The notes: generated by a model not told the origin, from the letters alone. Counted from the first letter of the stretch, positions 34,272 through 45,332 are shown. The stretch is 64,000 nt of DNA from Longimicrobium terrae (GCF_014202995.1 NZ_JACHIA010000002.1:200645-264644), one strand, 5' to 3'. Numbers and translations are program-made.

Positions 34272-36466
34272 GGCGCGGTCGCCGGGGTGGGTGTGCCGTT
34301 GATCATCCCCCGCAGGCGGACGAGCCGGGCGGAATCCAGCGCGTCCCACAGGTCGTCGTCCGTCACCGTCCATCCCTCGATCCAGTCGCCCGTCCAGGGG
34401 TGCCCCTCCACCGCCTCGTACAGGCGCCGCCGGTCCGCCAGGGGTGCGGTCTCAAAGATCCGCATCACCATCGCCTCCTCGTCGTCCCCCACGCTGCCGC
34501 TGATCAGCTCGCGCACGTAGCCCGCGCGGGCAGGCATCGTCATCCCCTCCAGCCGCGACGGCGATCCCGCGGGTACGGTGTCCAGCTCCCCGGCCGTGTC
34601 CATGGAGATGTCGTCCGTGTCGGTGCTGTGCAGGCCGTAGTTGGGGACCCAGTGGATGATGCCGCGCACGCCGGCGAGCGGGTTGGCTACCAGCGGACCC
34701 ACGAACCCTCCCAGATACGCCGCACGCGGATTCATCCCGAAGCTGGACGTGGGAAACCGCAGGGCCAGGTCGTCCAGCGCGCGGCGCATCTCGCCTCCCG
34801 GCACCAGCCCGGCGGAGATCGCCTGTCCCACCGTGGTGGTGCTTCCCGCGACGATGGGAAGCGTCCACAGCGTCTCCAGGTCCGCCGCGTGCCAGTTGTG
34901 CGCGGGCTGCGTGGAGGCCGGCGTGAGGATCATGGTCTCCGGCGCGTACTGCGTTCCCGTCGCGCCCGTCCCCGAGCGCACCGCGGCGAACAGCGCCGGC
35001 CGGTCCACCGCCGTGCCGCCCGCGGCGCCCAGCGTGTACGCCTGCCGCACGTCCGTGATGCCCGCCCGCATGGCCGCTTGGGCCAGCCCGCGCGTGGCGT
35101 TGGACGGGGCCGGGTTGTCCAGCTGGTTGTCGCCGAATACGGTGCGCCCGCCGCCCACGTCCACGCCGTGCTCGTTGTCCCAGTCGTGGAACACGCGCGC
35201 GACCATGTCGCCCAGGGTGATGGGCGGCAGCGAAGCGGCCATGGCGTTGATGTCGCCCATGATCCTCCCGTACAGAAAAGACACGCTCAGCACGTTGGTG
35301 ATGGCTGCGCTCTGCGCGTTCATGGCCGTCGCCGTGTCCAGCCCGATCTTGTGCAGCAGGTTGTACCAGAACAGCGGGTACCGCCCCCCCCAGTACGCGC
35401 GGATGGAGGTGATGGCCGTGAGCAGGTGCCCCGCCGAGAACGCGTCGGACAGGTAGTGCTGCGCCGCGGCCTCCCGCGCCAGCGCCCGGGCCAGGGGCGT
35501 CCCGGCCCGCCCGGAGTCGTACGCCATCTCCAGCGCCGCCTCGTGCAGCGCCCGGTAGTTCCCCCCGGCGCTCGCGGGCGGAGTGCCGGGGGGAACGGCG
35601 CCCCCCGCCACCGGAGACACGAAGTGGGGGTCGTTGGCCGCGCCGCGGCGGTTGTACCGCTCCTGCACGGCCGCGACGACGTCCGCCCCGGCCTGAAACG
35701 ACGCCCACTGCCCGCCCGCGGCGAACCGCGCGTCACGCTGATGGGGGTTCTTGGCGTTGACCCACGCCATCGCGTACACGATCTCGTCCCGGGTGCCCCG
35801 CCCGTTTCCCCCGGTTCCCGGCCTGGACGCGAAATCCGACAGTTCCTCGGGGGAGAAGTAGTCGCCGCTCAGCATCACCATGTCGCCAAAGGTCAGCAGA
35901 AACTCCGTCCCGGGCTGGTCGCCGCCCGCGTTGACCAGGGCGCCGCCGTACGCCGTGTCGCCCAGCGACTTGTGCTCGTGCTCCTCAAAACGGCGCAGGG
36001 CGGGGGCGCCGCCTCCCGCGGCCACCCGCGCCGCTCCCCCGGCCGTCACCGTCCGGGCCGCCCGCTCCGCCTCCACCTCCGCGGGATCGGTGGATGAGCC
36101 GACCTCCAGCCGGGGACGCAGCGGCGCCGGCCCGGGCCCTGCCTGCACCACGTGGGCGAGTTCATGGGCCAGCAGGTGCTGTCCGCCCGGCGTGTGCGGC
36201 GCGTACCGGCCCGCTCCGAACACCACGTGCGGGCCCACCGCGTACGCCTGCGCCCCCACCTGCGCGGCGGAGTGGGCCGCGTCGCCGTCCGCGTGCACCC
36301 GCACGTCCGCGAAGCTGTGGCCAAAGCGCGGCTCCATCGCCGCGCGCACCCCGGCGTCCAGCGGCTGCCCCGGCGTGCGCAGCGTCCGGTGGACGGCGGG
36401 CGGTGCCGCGGCCGGTGCGCGCGGCGCGGCCGGAACCGGCGCGGGAAGGGCGGCGCGTTCGCTCAC
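34268..36466 (-). CDS. DUF4157 protein with phospholipase C-like metal site: eCIS payload candidate
   Basis: 732 residues from a GTG at 36466, which has GGGAG six bases upstream; no good ATG exists in frame. A Pro/Ala-rich head is followed by DUF4157 (about 30-110) with HELAH at 101-105. The large second part has HYLSDAFSAGH at 337-347, giving His-x3-Asp-x5-His, the same spacing as the zinc ligands of Bacillus cereus phospholipase C. Further His/Asp/Glu-rich segments follow (RVFHDWDNEHGVDV, GDNQLDNP). Together this suggests a metal-dependent hydrolase of the PLC/S1-P1 type. Probably a lumen-carried effector. The stop overlaps the next DUF4157 gene (GTGA). Confidence 0.72.
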   Translation of the reverse strand: MSERAALPAPVPAAPRAPAAAPPAVHRTLRTPGQPLDAGVRAAMEPRFGHSFADVRVHADGDAAHSAAQVGAQAYAVGPHVVFGAGRYAPHTPGGQHLLAHELAHVVQAGPGPAPLRPRLEVGSSTDPAEVEAERAARTVTAGGAARVAAGGGAPALRRFEEHEHKSLGDTAYGGALVNAGGDQPGTEFLLTFGDMVMLSGDYFSPEELSDFASRPGTGGNGRGTRDEIVYAMAWVNAKNPHQRDARFAAGGQWASFQAGADVVAAVQERYNRRGAANDPHFVSPVAGGAVPPGTPPASAGGNYRALHEAALEMAYDSGRAGTPLARALAREAAAQHYLSDAFSAGHLLTAITSIRAYWGGRYPLFWYNLLHKIGLDTATAMNAQSAAITNVLSVSFLYGRIMGDINAMAASLPPITLGDMVARVFHDWDNEHGVDVGGGRTVFGDNQLDNPAPSNATRGLAQAAMRAGITDVRQAYTLGAAGGTAVDRPALFAAVRSGTGATGTQYAPETMILTPASTQPAHNWHAADLETLWTLPIVAGSTTTVGQAISAGLVPGGEMRRALDDLALRFPTSSFGMNPRAAYLGGFVGPLVANPLAGVRGIIHWVPNYGLHSTDTDDISMDTAGELDTVPAGSPSRLEGMTMPARAGYVRELISGSVGDDEEAMVMRIFETAPLADRRRLYEAVEGHPWTGDWIEGWTVTDDDLWDALDSARLVRLRGMINGTPTPATAP

Positions 36467-36479
36467 CTGGCGCTCCCGG

Positions 36480-36926
36480 TCATGGTTGAAGTCCCGCCGC
36501 CAGCCCGCCCAGCCCCTGCCGCAGCTGGTCGGCGGCAAAGGCCCGCCCCCAGCGCGCGCCGGACAGCGTGAGCGTGCACCCGGTGGCGTCGGTCCCCAGG
36601 TGCACCACCTGGCCGCGCAGCCACTGGCGGTACGGCGCCGGCCCGTCCACGCCCCACGTCGCCGCCACCGTGCGCCGCACGTCGTCGCACGCGGACGCGG
36701 GATACTCCAGCTGCATTCCCGCTACCCGCTTTCCCCACCGGATCACCCGCGGGCGCGCCGGGGCGCCGAACGCGCCGACGCGGACCGCAGCATCGTCGCA
36801 GACCTCGAACGCCGGGTCGCCGCGCCACGCAAGCCACGGCCGCCCCGCCAGGCCCAGCGTCTCCGCGGCGAGCTCCGCGTCCGTGCCCCAGCGCACGCCC
36901 AGCGCTCCACCCGGCGCGCGCGTCAC
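36480..36926 (-). CDS. hypothetical eCIS-locus protein, 148 residues
   Basis: GTG start overlapping the upstream stop by 4 bases, hence translation-coupled. Not recognised. It contains GLAGRPWLAWRGDPAFEVCDDAAVRVG, a KRVAGMQLEYPASACDDVRRTVAATWG segment and a C-terminal LRQGLGGLAAGL helix. Mixed alpha/beta, soluble, no signal. Position directly upstream of two payload-type genes suggests an accessory, chaperone or immunity role, which is an inference from order only. Confidence 0.6.
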   Translation of the reverse strand: MTRAPGGALGVRWGTDAELAAETLGLAGRPWLAWRGDPAFEVCDDAAVRVGAFGAPARPRVIRWGKRVAGMQLEYPASACDDVRRTVAATWGVDGPAPYRQWLRGQVVHLGTDATGCTLTLSGARWGRAFAADQLRQGLGGLAAGLQP

Positions 36927-37705
36927 CGCCACTCCGGGGACGGGGCGATCAGCCGCAGGCCGGCCAGGTACCGCTGCGGCACCCGGCGCGAGCGGCCGGT
37001 CTGCACATCCAGCAGAAAGAAGTCGGTGCGCTTCCCCACCAGCCCGGCGGTGCGCCCCCAGCTGACCTCGCGCCCGTCGGGCGACCAGCTGAGGACGCGC
37101 GCCAGCGTGGGCCGGCCCAGCGTGCGCGGAAGCGGCCATTCGCGCTCGGCGCCGTCCGCGCCGCGCACCACCACGGCGCGCCCGCGCAGGTACGCCAGCC
37201 GCCCGGTTCCGTCCGCCGCGGGCGAGCGCCCGGCGGCCACGCGCACCGGCTCGCCCTCGCCAGGGCCCGCCACCCGGATCCACCCATCCGTGCCGTGAAA
37301 GGCGACGCGTCCGTCCGGCATCCACACCAGCGGACTGTCCACCGCGCAGCCGCCCCACGCCCGGCGCGGCTCTCCGCCGTCGAGATCCACCGTCCACACC
37401 TCCGCGCTCCCGTCCAGCCCGTGCGCCACCGTGTACCATCCGGTCGTCCCCGCCGCGTCGGCCGCCGCGGCCAGAATGCCGCGTCCGCGCGCCACCGTCC
37501 GCGCGGGCGCGCGGGCACGCAGCAGGAGCAGCGCATCCTCCCCCGTTCCTTCCGCCGCCACGAGTACGGCACTGGCAGCGGGAGCACAGTCGCGGGGGTG
37601 CATCCCCGGCCCGGGATCCAGCCGCACCGCGCCATCGGCGTCCATCACGGAAGGGCCGATGCGCACCTCGGCGGGGTTCCATCCCAGGTACCCGCTGGCG
37701 ATCAC
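36923..37705 (-). CDS. beta-propeller-like eCIS-locus protein, 260 residues
   Basis: GTG start within GTGA of the preceding DUF4157 gene. The sequence shows repeated short blades: DSPLVWMPDGRVAFHGTDGWIRV, ADGTGRLAYLRGRAVVVRGADG and RVLSWSPDGREVSWG, the S-P-D-G pattern of PD40/WD40-type propellers. No signal peptide. Function unknown. As it sits between two cargo-type genes it might hold or load a payload, or be a carried protein itself. Confidence 0.6.
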   Translation of the reverse strand: MIASGYLGWNPAEVRIGPSVMDADGAVRLDPGPGMHPRDCAPAASAVLVAAEGTGEDALLLLRARAPARTVARGRGILAAAADAAGTTGWYTVAHGLDGSAEVWTVDLDGGEPRRAWGGCAVDSPLVWMPDGRVAFHGTDGWIRVAGPGEGEPVRVAAGRSPAADGTGRLAYLRGRAVVVRGADGAEREWPLPRTLGRPTLARVLSWSPDGREVSWGRTAGLVGKRTDFFLLDVQTGRSRRVPQRYLAGLRLIAPSPEWR

Positions 37706-38811
37706 CACTTGGCGCCTCCCAGCCCCACGCGCACGATGCCGTCCGGCCCCACGGTTTCGCCGTAGCCGATGTACTGCGAGGGCGTCTCCGGCCGGGGCGC
37801 GGGGCAGGGCGGGGCGGGCGGTTTGCCCCATCCCGGCACCCATCCCAGTCCGCTGTCGCTGGCGTCGGCGCAGCAGGCGGAGGCCAGGGTGTACGCAAAG
37901 GTGTTGCTGTTGGGCCCGTTGGGATTGGAGTACAGGCCGGGGCTGTTGTACGCCGCGTACGCCGCGGCCAGGCAGGCCGACACGTCCGTCACCCCGGGCT
38001 TGGGCGTGCACGGCTTGCGGTTGGGGGTAAAGCTCTGCGGATCGGTGGACGTGCTGGTCTTGGCGGCGCATCCCGTGTAGAAGTTGCCGCTGGTGAGGGT
38101 CTGGACGGCGTAGTTGCCGGGCATGCCGCTGCCCAGGCAGTCGTTGCGCCCGGTGTCGTCGATGTAGGCGTGGTTGGCGAACCATCCCGCGACCGGCGCT
38201 TCCAGCCGCTTGGAGCAGATCATGGCGCGGCGCACGGCGCCGGGCGCCGCGGAAAGCGCCCCCACCGGGCGCCCTTCCATGACGCGGTCGGCGGCGCGGG
38301 CGGCCTCGCCCTCCCACGCGTCCGCGGGGCCGTGATCCATCGCCAGCCGCTGCGGCGCCGCGCCCGCCGTGCCCCGCTGCTGAACCACGTGGGCCAGCTC
38401 GTGCGCAAGCAGCCCCGTGCCGTGTCGCGTTTCCGGCGCGAACCGCCCGGAGCCGAACACGATCTGGTCGCCCACCGTGTAGGCGTGCGCGTCCACCGCG
38501 CGGGCGGACTCCGCGGCGCGGGCGTCGTCGTGCACGCGCACGCGGGCGAACGAGTGGCCGAAGCTGGGCTCCATGCGGGCGCGCACCGCCGGGTCCAGCG
38601 GGCGGCCCGCGCCGCGCAGCACGTCGTGGACGATGGGCGGCGCCGTCGCGGGACCGGCCGCGGCGGCCCGCCGCTGCAGTGCGCGCTGGCGGCACTGGTC
38701 ACACATGCCGTCCGCGCCGATGGCGCCTCCGCACGCACAGCGCGACCCCGTGGCGGAGCGCCGCAGCATGGGGGAGGAAGAGGGACGGCTCCCGGTCATC
38801 GCGCTCATCAT
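37702..38811 (-). CDS. DUF4157 protein with Cys-rich C-terminus: eCIS payload candidate
   Basis: 369 residues. Cys25, Cys27, Cys37 and Cys40 (CACGG, CDQC) form a probable zinc knuckle. The DUF4157 domain runs about 58-145 with HELAH at 137-141. The C-terminal 170 residues begin WFANHAYID (His214) and DDTGRNDCLGSGMPGNY, carry seven or more Cys and a GPNSNTF motif at 299-305. GPNSNTF is seen in DUF3750-like/papain-fold amidase families, so a cysteine-hydrolase effector is one possible reading, with low certainty. ATG start overlaps the preceding small gene by 4 bases. Confidence 0.68.
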   Translation of the reverse strand: MMSAMTGSRPSSSPMLRRSATGSRCACGGAIGADGMCDQCRQRALQRRAAAAGPATAPPIVHDVLRGAGRPLDPAVRARMEPSFGHSFARVRVHDDARAAESARAVDAHAYTVGDQIVFGSGRFAPETRHGTGLLAHELAHVVQQRGTAGAAPQRLAMDHGPADAWEGEAARAADRVMEGRPVGALSAAPGAVRRAMICSKRLEAPVAGWFANHAYIDDTGRNDCLGSGMPGNYAVQTLTSGNFYTGCAAKTSTSTDPQSFTPNRKPCTPKPGVTDVSACLAAAYAAYNSPGLYSNPNGPNSNTFAYTLASACCADASDSGLGWVPGWGKPPAPPCPAPRPETPSQYIGYGETVGPDGIVRVGLGGAKW

Positions 38812-39059
38812 GGGCGGGTGCCTTCCATGAGCGCCCGCGCGATCCCCGCGCCCATCTGCGACGGCGGCGTTCCCTCGGTGACGGTGAACCGTGCGCCGTC
38901 CAGCCGCAGCGTTCCCGCGTCGCCGGTGAGCGACGCGGGCAGGCCGCGCTCGGCGATCAACCGCCCGAGTTCCGCGCGCAGCGCCTCGCCCACGGCCTGG
39001 CCGTCGCGCGCCGCCACACCGTGCAGAACGAGTTCATCCAGCCGCAGGTCGATGGTCAT
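38808..39059 (-). CDS. small eCIS-locus protein, 83 residues
   Basis: ATG at 39059 (MTIDLRLDELVLHGVAARDG). An amphipathic alpha/beta mini-protein with AVGEALRAELGRLIAERGL and ARFTVTEGTPPSQMGAGIARALMEG. Similar small helical proteins are commonly found next to Pvc16/AAA genes in eCIS loci, but I do not know a function. First gene after a gene-free gap and coupled to the DUF4157 gene by ATGA. Confidence 0.6.
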   Translation of the reverse strand: MTIDLRLDELVLHGVAARDGQAVGEALRAELGRLIAERGLPASLTGDAGTLRLDGARFTVTEGTPPSQMGAGIARALMEGTRP

Positions 39060-39085
39060 GGTTCGCTCCGATGAAAGCCAGGGAA

Positions 39086-39285
39086 GTGCGTGAGTGCGGG
39101 GTGCGTGAGTGCGTGAGTGCGCGGATTTGGAGCGCCCGACCGGCATCTCCGCCTCACGCCGAGTCCCGCATCGACGCACATCGCCCATCCCGATCACCCG
39201 ACGCGCTTTCCCCCGAAACAACAGCACTCACGCACCCCGCACTCACGCACCTTCTCCAGCACTAACGCACTCACGCACCCCGCAC

Positions 39286-39297
<12 letters not shown>
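39086..39297. repeat. GTGCGTGAGTGC short repeats as inverted clusters
   Basis: On the left, GAAGTGCGTGAGTGCGGGGT and GCGTGAGTGCGTGAGTGCG; on the right, the complement CAGCACTCACGCACCCCGCA and two further ACTCACGCAC units up to 39297, giving an imperfect large inverted repeat. It fills the gap between the AAA+ gene and the 83-residue gene. A single cluster of the same unit lies at 31238-31282. Confidence 0.75.
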
Positions 39298-41201
<1,904 letters not shown>

Positions 41202-41205
<4 letters not shown>

Positions 41206-42446
41206 AGCGTCACCTCCGGGCCGGTGAACCCGTTCCCCGGGCCGCGCTCCAGCGGGCTTTCCGCGCCATCCACCTGCACGCGCGCGAGGTACGTTCCCGC
41301 GGGCACGTCGCCCACCGGCCACTCCAGCGTGTCGCCGTCCGCGTCGCGGCGGGGGAGGGGAAGGGCAAAGGAGCGCCCTTCCGGGTCCGCCGAGCCGTTC
41401 AGCAGGAGGACGGCCCGTTGGGACGCGCCAACGAATGGCGTCACGCGGACGCGGATACGCCGCGGCCCGTCCCCGTCCGCGGGGAGCACCTTCACGTCGG
41501 GCGCATCCTCCGCGGTCCGCGCGATCACGGGGCGCAGAACGAACGGCGCGACGTTGCTTTCCCCGCCACGATGCGGACGCGGCGGCGTGCCCATCATCCG
41601 CTCGTGCACCACCTGCAGCGGCTGGATGCCGGCGCGGAGGGTACCCGGCGGCAGGCTGGACAGCGGGACGCGGATCTCGCCCGACCTGGCGTGCGCGGCC
41701 TCCACCTCCTGCCCGGCGATGCGGACGCGGGTGCGGTCGCCGCGCAGCCGCTGCCCCGTGATGACGAGCACGCTGTCCGGCAGAATGGGATTACGCGCGC
41801 CCGTCTCCGGTTCTACGGATTCCACCACCGGCTCGCCGAACTGCACTACGTGAATGCCGCGAGCCGCCACGGGAAGCCGCGGCGCGGGCGTTTCCTCCGC
41901 CTCCAGAGTCACCACCGATGCCTGGTACGCCACCGACAGCGCGTACGGCACCTGGAACAGCACCGACCACAGCTTGGAAAGCTCCTCCAGGTTCAGCAGC
42001 ACCGGCGTAAGCCGCACGGGCTCCGGCGCTTCAGACAGATCCGCGGCGTTCAGCGACGCGGTGGACTGGGCCACCTGGCGCAGCAGTTCGCGGGGCAGCA
42101 CGGGGCGCGCGTGCAGCGTCCGGACGACGGCGCCCAGCATGCGGTGCGTTTCCAGCAGGCGGTCGTCGCCGTAGAAGGAGATCAGGTAGTGCAGGTCCAG
42201 CGCGGCCGCCGGGCGCTGCGCCACGTCGCCGCCCGCCCGCCGCGCGGGAAGGTCCGCGTTGCGCCACGCCGCGTTCGGCGTGATGCCGTACAGAAAGACG
42301 TTGGCGCCCACGGCCGGGGTCATGTCGGGCGTGTCGCCGGGGCGCGCGACGGTGGCCTCGGAACCGGCCACCACGCCGGCCACCACGTCCTCCAGCAGGG
42401 CGCGCAGGGCGGCTGTGGCGGCGGCGATCGCCAGGTAGTTGCTCAT
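41202..42446 (-). CDS. eCIS tail terminator, Pvc16/DUF4255-like
   Basis: 414 residues from the ATG at 42446 (MSNYLAIAAATAALRALLED). The N-terminal 190 residues match the Pvc16_N domain that caps the sheath-tube (GANVFLYGITPNAAWRNADLPAR, ALDLHYLISFYGDD, ETHRMLGAVVRTLH). The C-terminal half adds two Ig/IPT-like beta domains (PDSVLVITGQRLRGDRTRVRIAG). Length is roughly double the cap-only proteins because of these domains. It overlaps both neighbours by 4 bases. Confidence 0.9.
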
Positions 42447-44074
42447 CGCCCGCCCTTGTTCAGATAGTCGTTCAGCGAGAGCACGGGCGCGCGCCACCCC
42501 GGCGCCGCGGGCTGAACCACCGGCTCCGGCGCGGGTGCGGGCGCGGGCCGCACCTCGATCCGCCCGATGCTTACCGTCACCGCCGGCCGCTCAGGGTCGG
42601 CTTTGGCCGCGGGCGGCGCGGCCTGGCTCCGCGCGTTGCGGGCAGGCGGAAGCAGGGTCAGCCGCGTAGCCGCATGCGGCCTCCGCTCCGCCGCTGCCGA
42701 GGAGCGTTCGGTCGATGACGGGCCATCCTCCACCGCTCCCGATCGGTCCTCCGCCGCCTCCCCACGCGCCTCCGCTGCGGCCGGATCAGCCGTCCGCCGC
42801 GACACCCGCCGCGTCGGCGGAAGCAGCAGCCCCGCGCGCTCCGCCCCGTTCCGCCGCGCCTTTTCCGTCGCGGTCGATGCTGCTGCTGGGTCAGATGGCG
42901 GGGCCGATGCTGAGGTCGATGCCGCGCCCGAATCGGCCGCGAACTCCGCATCCACCAACCCGTTTCCTGCTCGCGATTCAAACGTCTCACCGGATCGCGA
43001 TCCCGAATCCGCCGTCGCACCGCGGGCCACGCCACCCCCGCGCCCGGGCTCACTTCCGTTGACCGGTATCAGCAGTTCGGTCGATGACGGATCGGCGGCG
43101 TTCAATCCGGTTGTCCGCGCGTCTCTGCTGGATGAGCCGCCCGCGTTGCCCTCGTCAGCCGCGCTGCTCCGCGCATTCACGCGGTCGGTCGATGATTCCC
43201 GTCCGCCAATTCGATCGGGCGATGACGCACTCTTCGCCACCGTGGATTCCGATCGTCCACTCGCATCCGAAGCACCGATCCGGGAAGTGGACGCGGCAAA
43301 TTGCTCCGCGCCGGCCTGCGTCGCCCGCCCTCGATCCCCGTGCAGCGCAGGCTTCTCCCGATCGCGATCAGCGGAAAAGAGCAGGCCGTCATCCGCGGTC
43401 GCGCCGCGCACAGCGGTATGGTCGTGCGGATGATCCACCGCTGCGCGATCCGTTGCCCCGTCCCGGTGATCGGACCCCGCATGCGGCACGAATTCGCGAT
43501 GTGGACCGGGAGACTCCGCTTCGGCGGCGACTCTCGTCGTGCGTGCGCGCTCGCGACCTGAATCGCCGTTTGCCGATGCAGGGCTCACCGCATCGCGGAA
43601 AGCGGCTGCGTGGTCCATCAGCAGCGCGTCGGGATGATTCTGATCGACCGAATCCGGATCGCGATCCCATCCCGAATCCGACACAGCCGGACGCGATAAG
43701 CTCGCGTGATCAGCCGGATCGGCCGCTCGCCCGGAATCCATCGTGCCCGCGACATGCTGCGCGGCTACCCCGGACCTGTCGCCCGTATCGACGAAGCGGC
43801 GCAGCACGGGCGCCGTGGAGGACGGCGGCGAATCGGCGTGCCCCGCGGCGACGGGGCCGTGCGGCGGATCGATACGCGGCGAGTCGATGCGCGGCGCGGC
43901 GGGGCGGGATGCGCGGACGGTTTCCCGGCCGCGTTCCACCTCCGCATGCACTTCCTGGAACCCCGGCTCGCCCTCCGCGAACGCCGATTCGGCGAACCGC
44001 GAGGCCATCAGGGGTTCAATGGCGTGCGCCACGCCCAGGACGCGCTCCGCCTGCCGCGTAAAGAAGTCGCTCAT
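42443..44074 (-). CDS. long disordered eCIS protein, 543 residues
   Basis: ATG at 44074, overlapping the zinc-ribbon gene by 4 bases. Residues 1-50 (SDFFTRQAERVLGVAHAIEPLMASRFA) and the last 20 (APVLSLNDYLNKG) are ordered-looking. The 450 residues between are Ser/Asp/Arg/Ala/Gly-rich, with clusters of Asp-Arg and Ser-Ser, no Cys and no hydrophobic core. The DNA from about 43000 to 43750 is distinctly richer in A/T than its neighbours (many GATCG/GATTC words). The short ordered ends and rapid middle resemble an eCIS linker or scaffold. Tape-measure or sheath-cargo adaptor are possibilities; not recognised. Confidence 0.65.
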   Translation of the reverse strand: MSDFFTRQAERVLGVAHAIEPLMASRFAESAFAEGEPGFQEVHAEVERGRETVRASRPAAPRIDSPRIDPPHGPVAAGHADSPPSSTAPVLRRFVDTGDRSGVAAQHVAGTMDSGRAADPADHASLSRPAVSDSGWDRDPDSVDQNHPDALLMDHAAAFRDAVSPASANGDSGRERARTTRVAAEAESPGPHREFVPHAGSDHRDGATDRAAVDHPHDHTAVRGATADDGLLFSADRDREKPALHGDRGRATQAGAEQFAASTSRIGASDASGRSESTVAKSASSPDRIGGRESSTDRVNARSSAADEGNAGGSSSRDARTTGLNAADPSSTELLIPVNGSEPGRGGGVARGATADSGSRSGETFESRAGNGLVDAEFAADSGAASTSASAPPSDPAAASTATEKARRNGAERAGLLLPPTRRVSRRTADPAAAEARGEAAEDRSGAVEDGPSSTERSSAAAERRPHAATRLTLLPPARNARSQAAPPAAKADPERPAVTVSIGRIEVRPAPAPAPEPVVQPAAPGWRAPVLSLNDYLNKGGR

Positions 44075-44802
44075 CCTTCCACCAGGTCCAGGTACGCCCG
44101 CCGCCGCCGCGGCGTCATCGACAGGATCTCGTTCTCGCTCCAGTGGTACGCGCGGGCCAGCGTGTGCACCTCGCCCAACAATCGCCGCGCGCGCGCCGCC
44201 AGCTCCGTCCAGAAAAAGCCGGGCACGTCCAGCACCGAGCGCCACTCGGCCCCGCACGCGGGGCACGCCAGCTCCAGGTCCACCTCGGCCGTGGGCGCCG
44301 CGGCCGCCATCGCTTCGCCCACCGCCGCCCGTACCGGCTCCGGCAGGTCGTCCGCCTCCGCCGGGCCGTCGGGACCGTCGATCTCAAGCAGGCACCGCTC
44401 GGCCAGCAGCCGGCGTGCCTCGTCCACGCCGCGCGTCCGGGCCGCCAACGCCGCGTCCCGGCTGTCGGGAAGGCGAAACCGCACCCGCCACCCCTCCGCC
44501 CGGGCCTCGTGCTCGCCCAGCGCGGCACCGCGCGAAGCGGCCAGCACCGCCGTATCCAGCGAAAACTCCAGCCGCTCCCCGCACTGGCCGCAGGTGGTGA
44601 ACGCCGACAGATCCGGACCCACCATCTCCGCCCGCAGCCCCAGCAGCCGCGCGTCGCGCTCGGCCAGCGGCAGGGCGGCGAGCTCTGCCCGGGACTCCGC
44701 GGTCCCCGCGGCCAGCAGCACGGTGAGGGCGCGGTCCAGCGGGTGCTGCGCGGCACCCGCCTCCCACGCCCCCAGCAGCGCCCGCGCGGAAAGCGGCGTC
44801 AC
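44071..44802 (-). CDS. eCIS zinc-ribbon baseplate protein (T4 gp26-like)
   Basis: 243 residues, GTG start. Two CxxC pairs (FTTCGQCGERLEF and LACPACGAEWRSVLD) about 120 residues apart make a zinc site. The C-terminal ARAYHWSENEILSMTPRRRRAYLDLVEG is the pattern seen in T4 gp26/baseplate-chaperone-like proteins of tail clusters. Starts 6 bases after the inner tube gene stops. Role in baseplate assembly is inferred from family and place. Confidence 0.68.
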   Translation of the reverse strand: MTPLSARALLGAWEAGAAQHPLDRALTVLLAAGTAESRAELAALPLAERDARLLGLRAEMVGPDLSAFTTCGQCGERLEFSLDTAVLAASRGAALGEHEARAEGWRVRFRLPDSRDAALAARTRGVDEARRLLAERCLLEIDGPDGPAEADDLPEPVRAAVGEAMAAAAPTAEVDLELACPACGAEWRSVLDVPGFFWTELAARARRLLGEVHTLARAYHWSENEILSMTPRRRRAYLDLVEG

Positions 44803-44807
44803 GCGCG

Positions 44808-45332
44808 TCAGGCCGGCTCGGCGAACGAAGGCTCAGCGGGCTCCACGACGTCGTAGTCGCGCTCCCAGCCTTCGTTTTCCAGCTTGATCGTCTGGATGGC
44901 CACGGCGTTGGCGTTGGCGTCCAGGTCCGGCTGGGCCGTGAACTCGCTCACCCAGCAGCGGAACACCTTGTAGGCAATGGCCAGCTGCCCCGCCTCGTTG
45001 TACAGCTCGATGATGACGTCCTTGCGAAAGTCCTTGAGCGAGACCTCCGCGCCCAGGCCGGAGCCGTAGTTCCACACCTTGTTGGCCCAGCGCTCGAACT
45101 CCGGGTCGTGCGTCACCCCGCGCTCCAGAGTGATGGCGTCGTACTCCGTGCGCCCCGGGCTCTTGCGGCTGCTGCTGGGGTCGCCGCCTTCGCGGTGCTT
45201 CACCACCTCGGTGCTGCGCTTGAGCGCGCCCACCTTGCTTACGCCGGCCACGTAGCGGCCGTCCCAGCGCACGCGGAACTTGAAGTTCTTGTAGGGATCG
45301 AAGCGCTGGGCGTTTACGCTGAACTGTGCCAT
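44808..45332 (-). CDS. eCIS inner tube protein, gp19/Hcp-like
   Basis: 174 residues. Matches the tail tube family: PYKNFKFRVRWDGRYVAGVSKVGALKRSTEVV, LERGVTHDPEFERWANKVW, RKDVIIELYNEAGQLAIAYKVFRCWVSEF. The C-terminal strand AVAIQTIKLENEGWERDY is typical. Stacked hexamers build the lumen that holds cargo. Only one full tube gene is present, unlike Afp/PVC loci which have two or three. Confidence 0.92.
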   Translation of the reverse strand: MAQFSVNAQRFDPYKNFKFRVRWDGRYVAGVSKVGALKRSTEVVKHREGGDPSSSRKSPGRTEYDAITLERGVTHDPEFERWANKVWNYGSGLGAEVSLKDFRKDVIIELYNEAGQLAIAYKVFRCWVSEFTAQPDLDANANAVAIQTIKLENEGWERDYDVVEPAEPSFAEPA

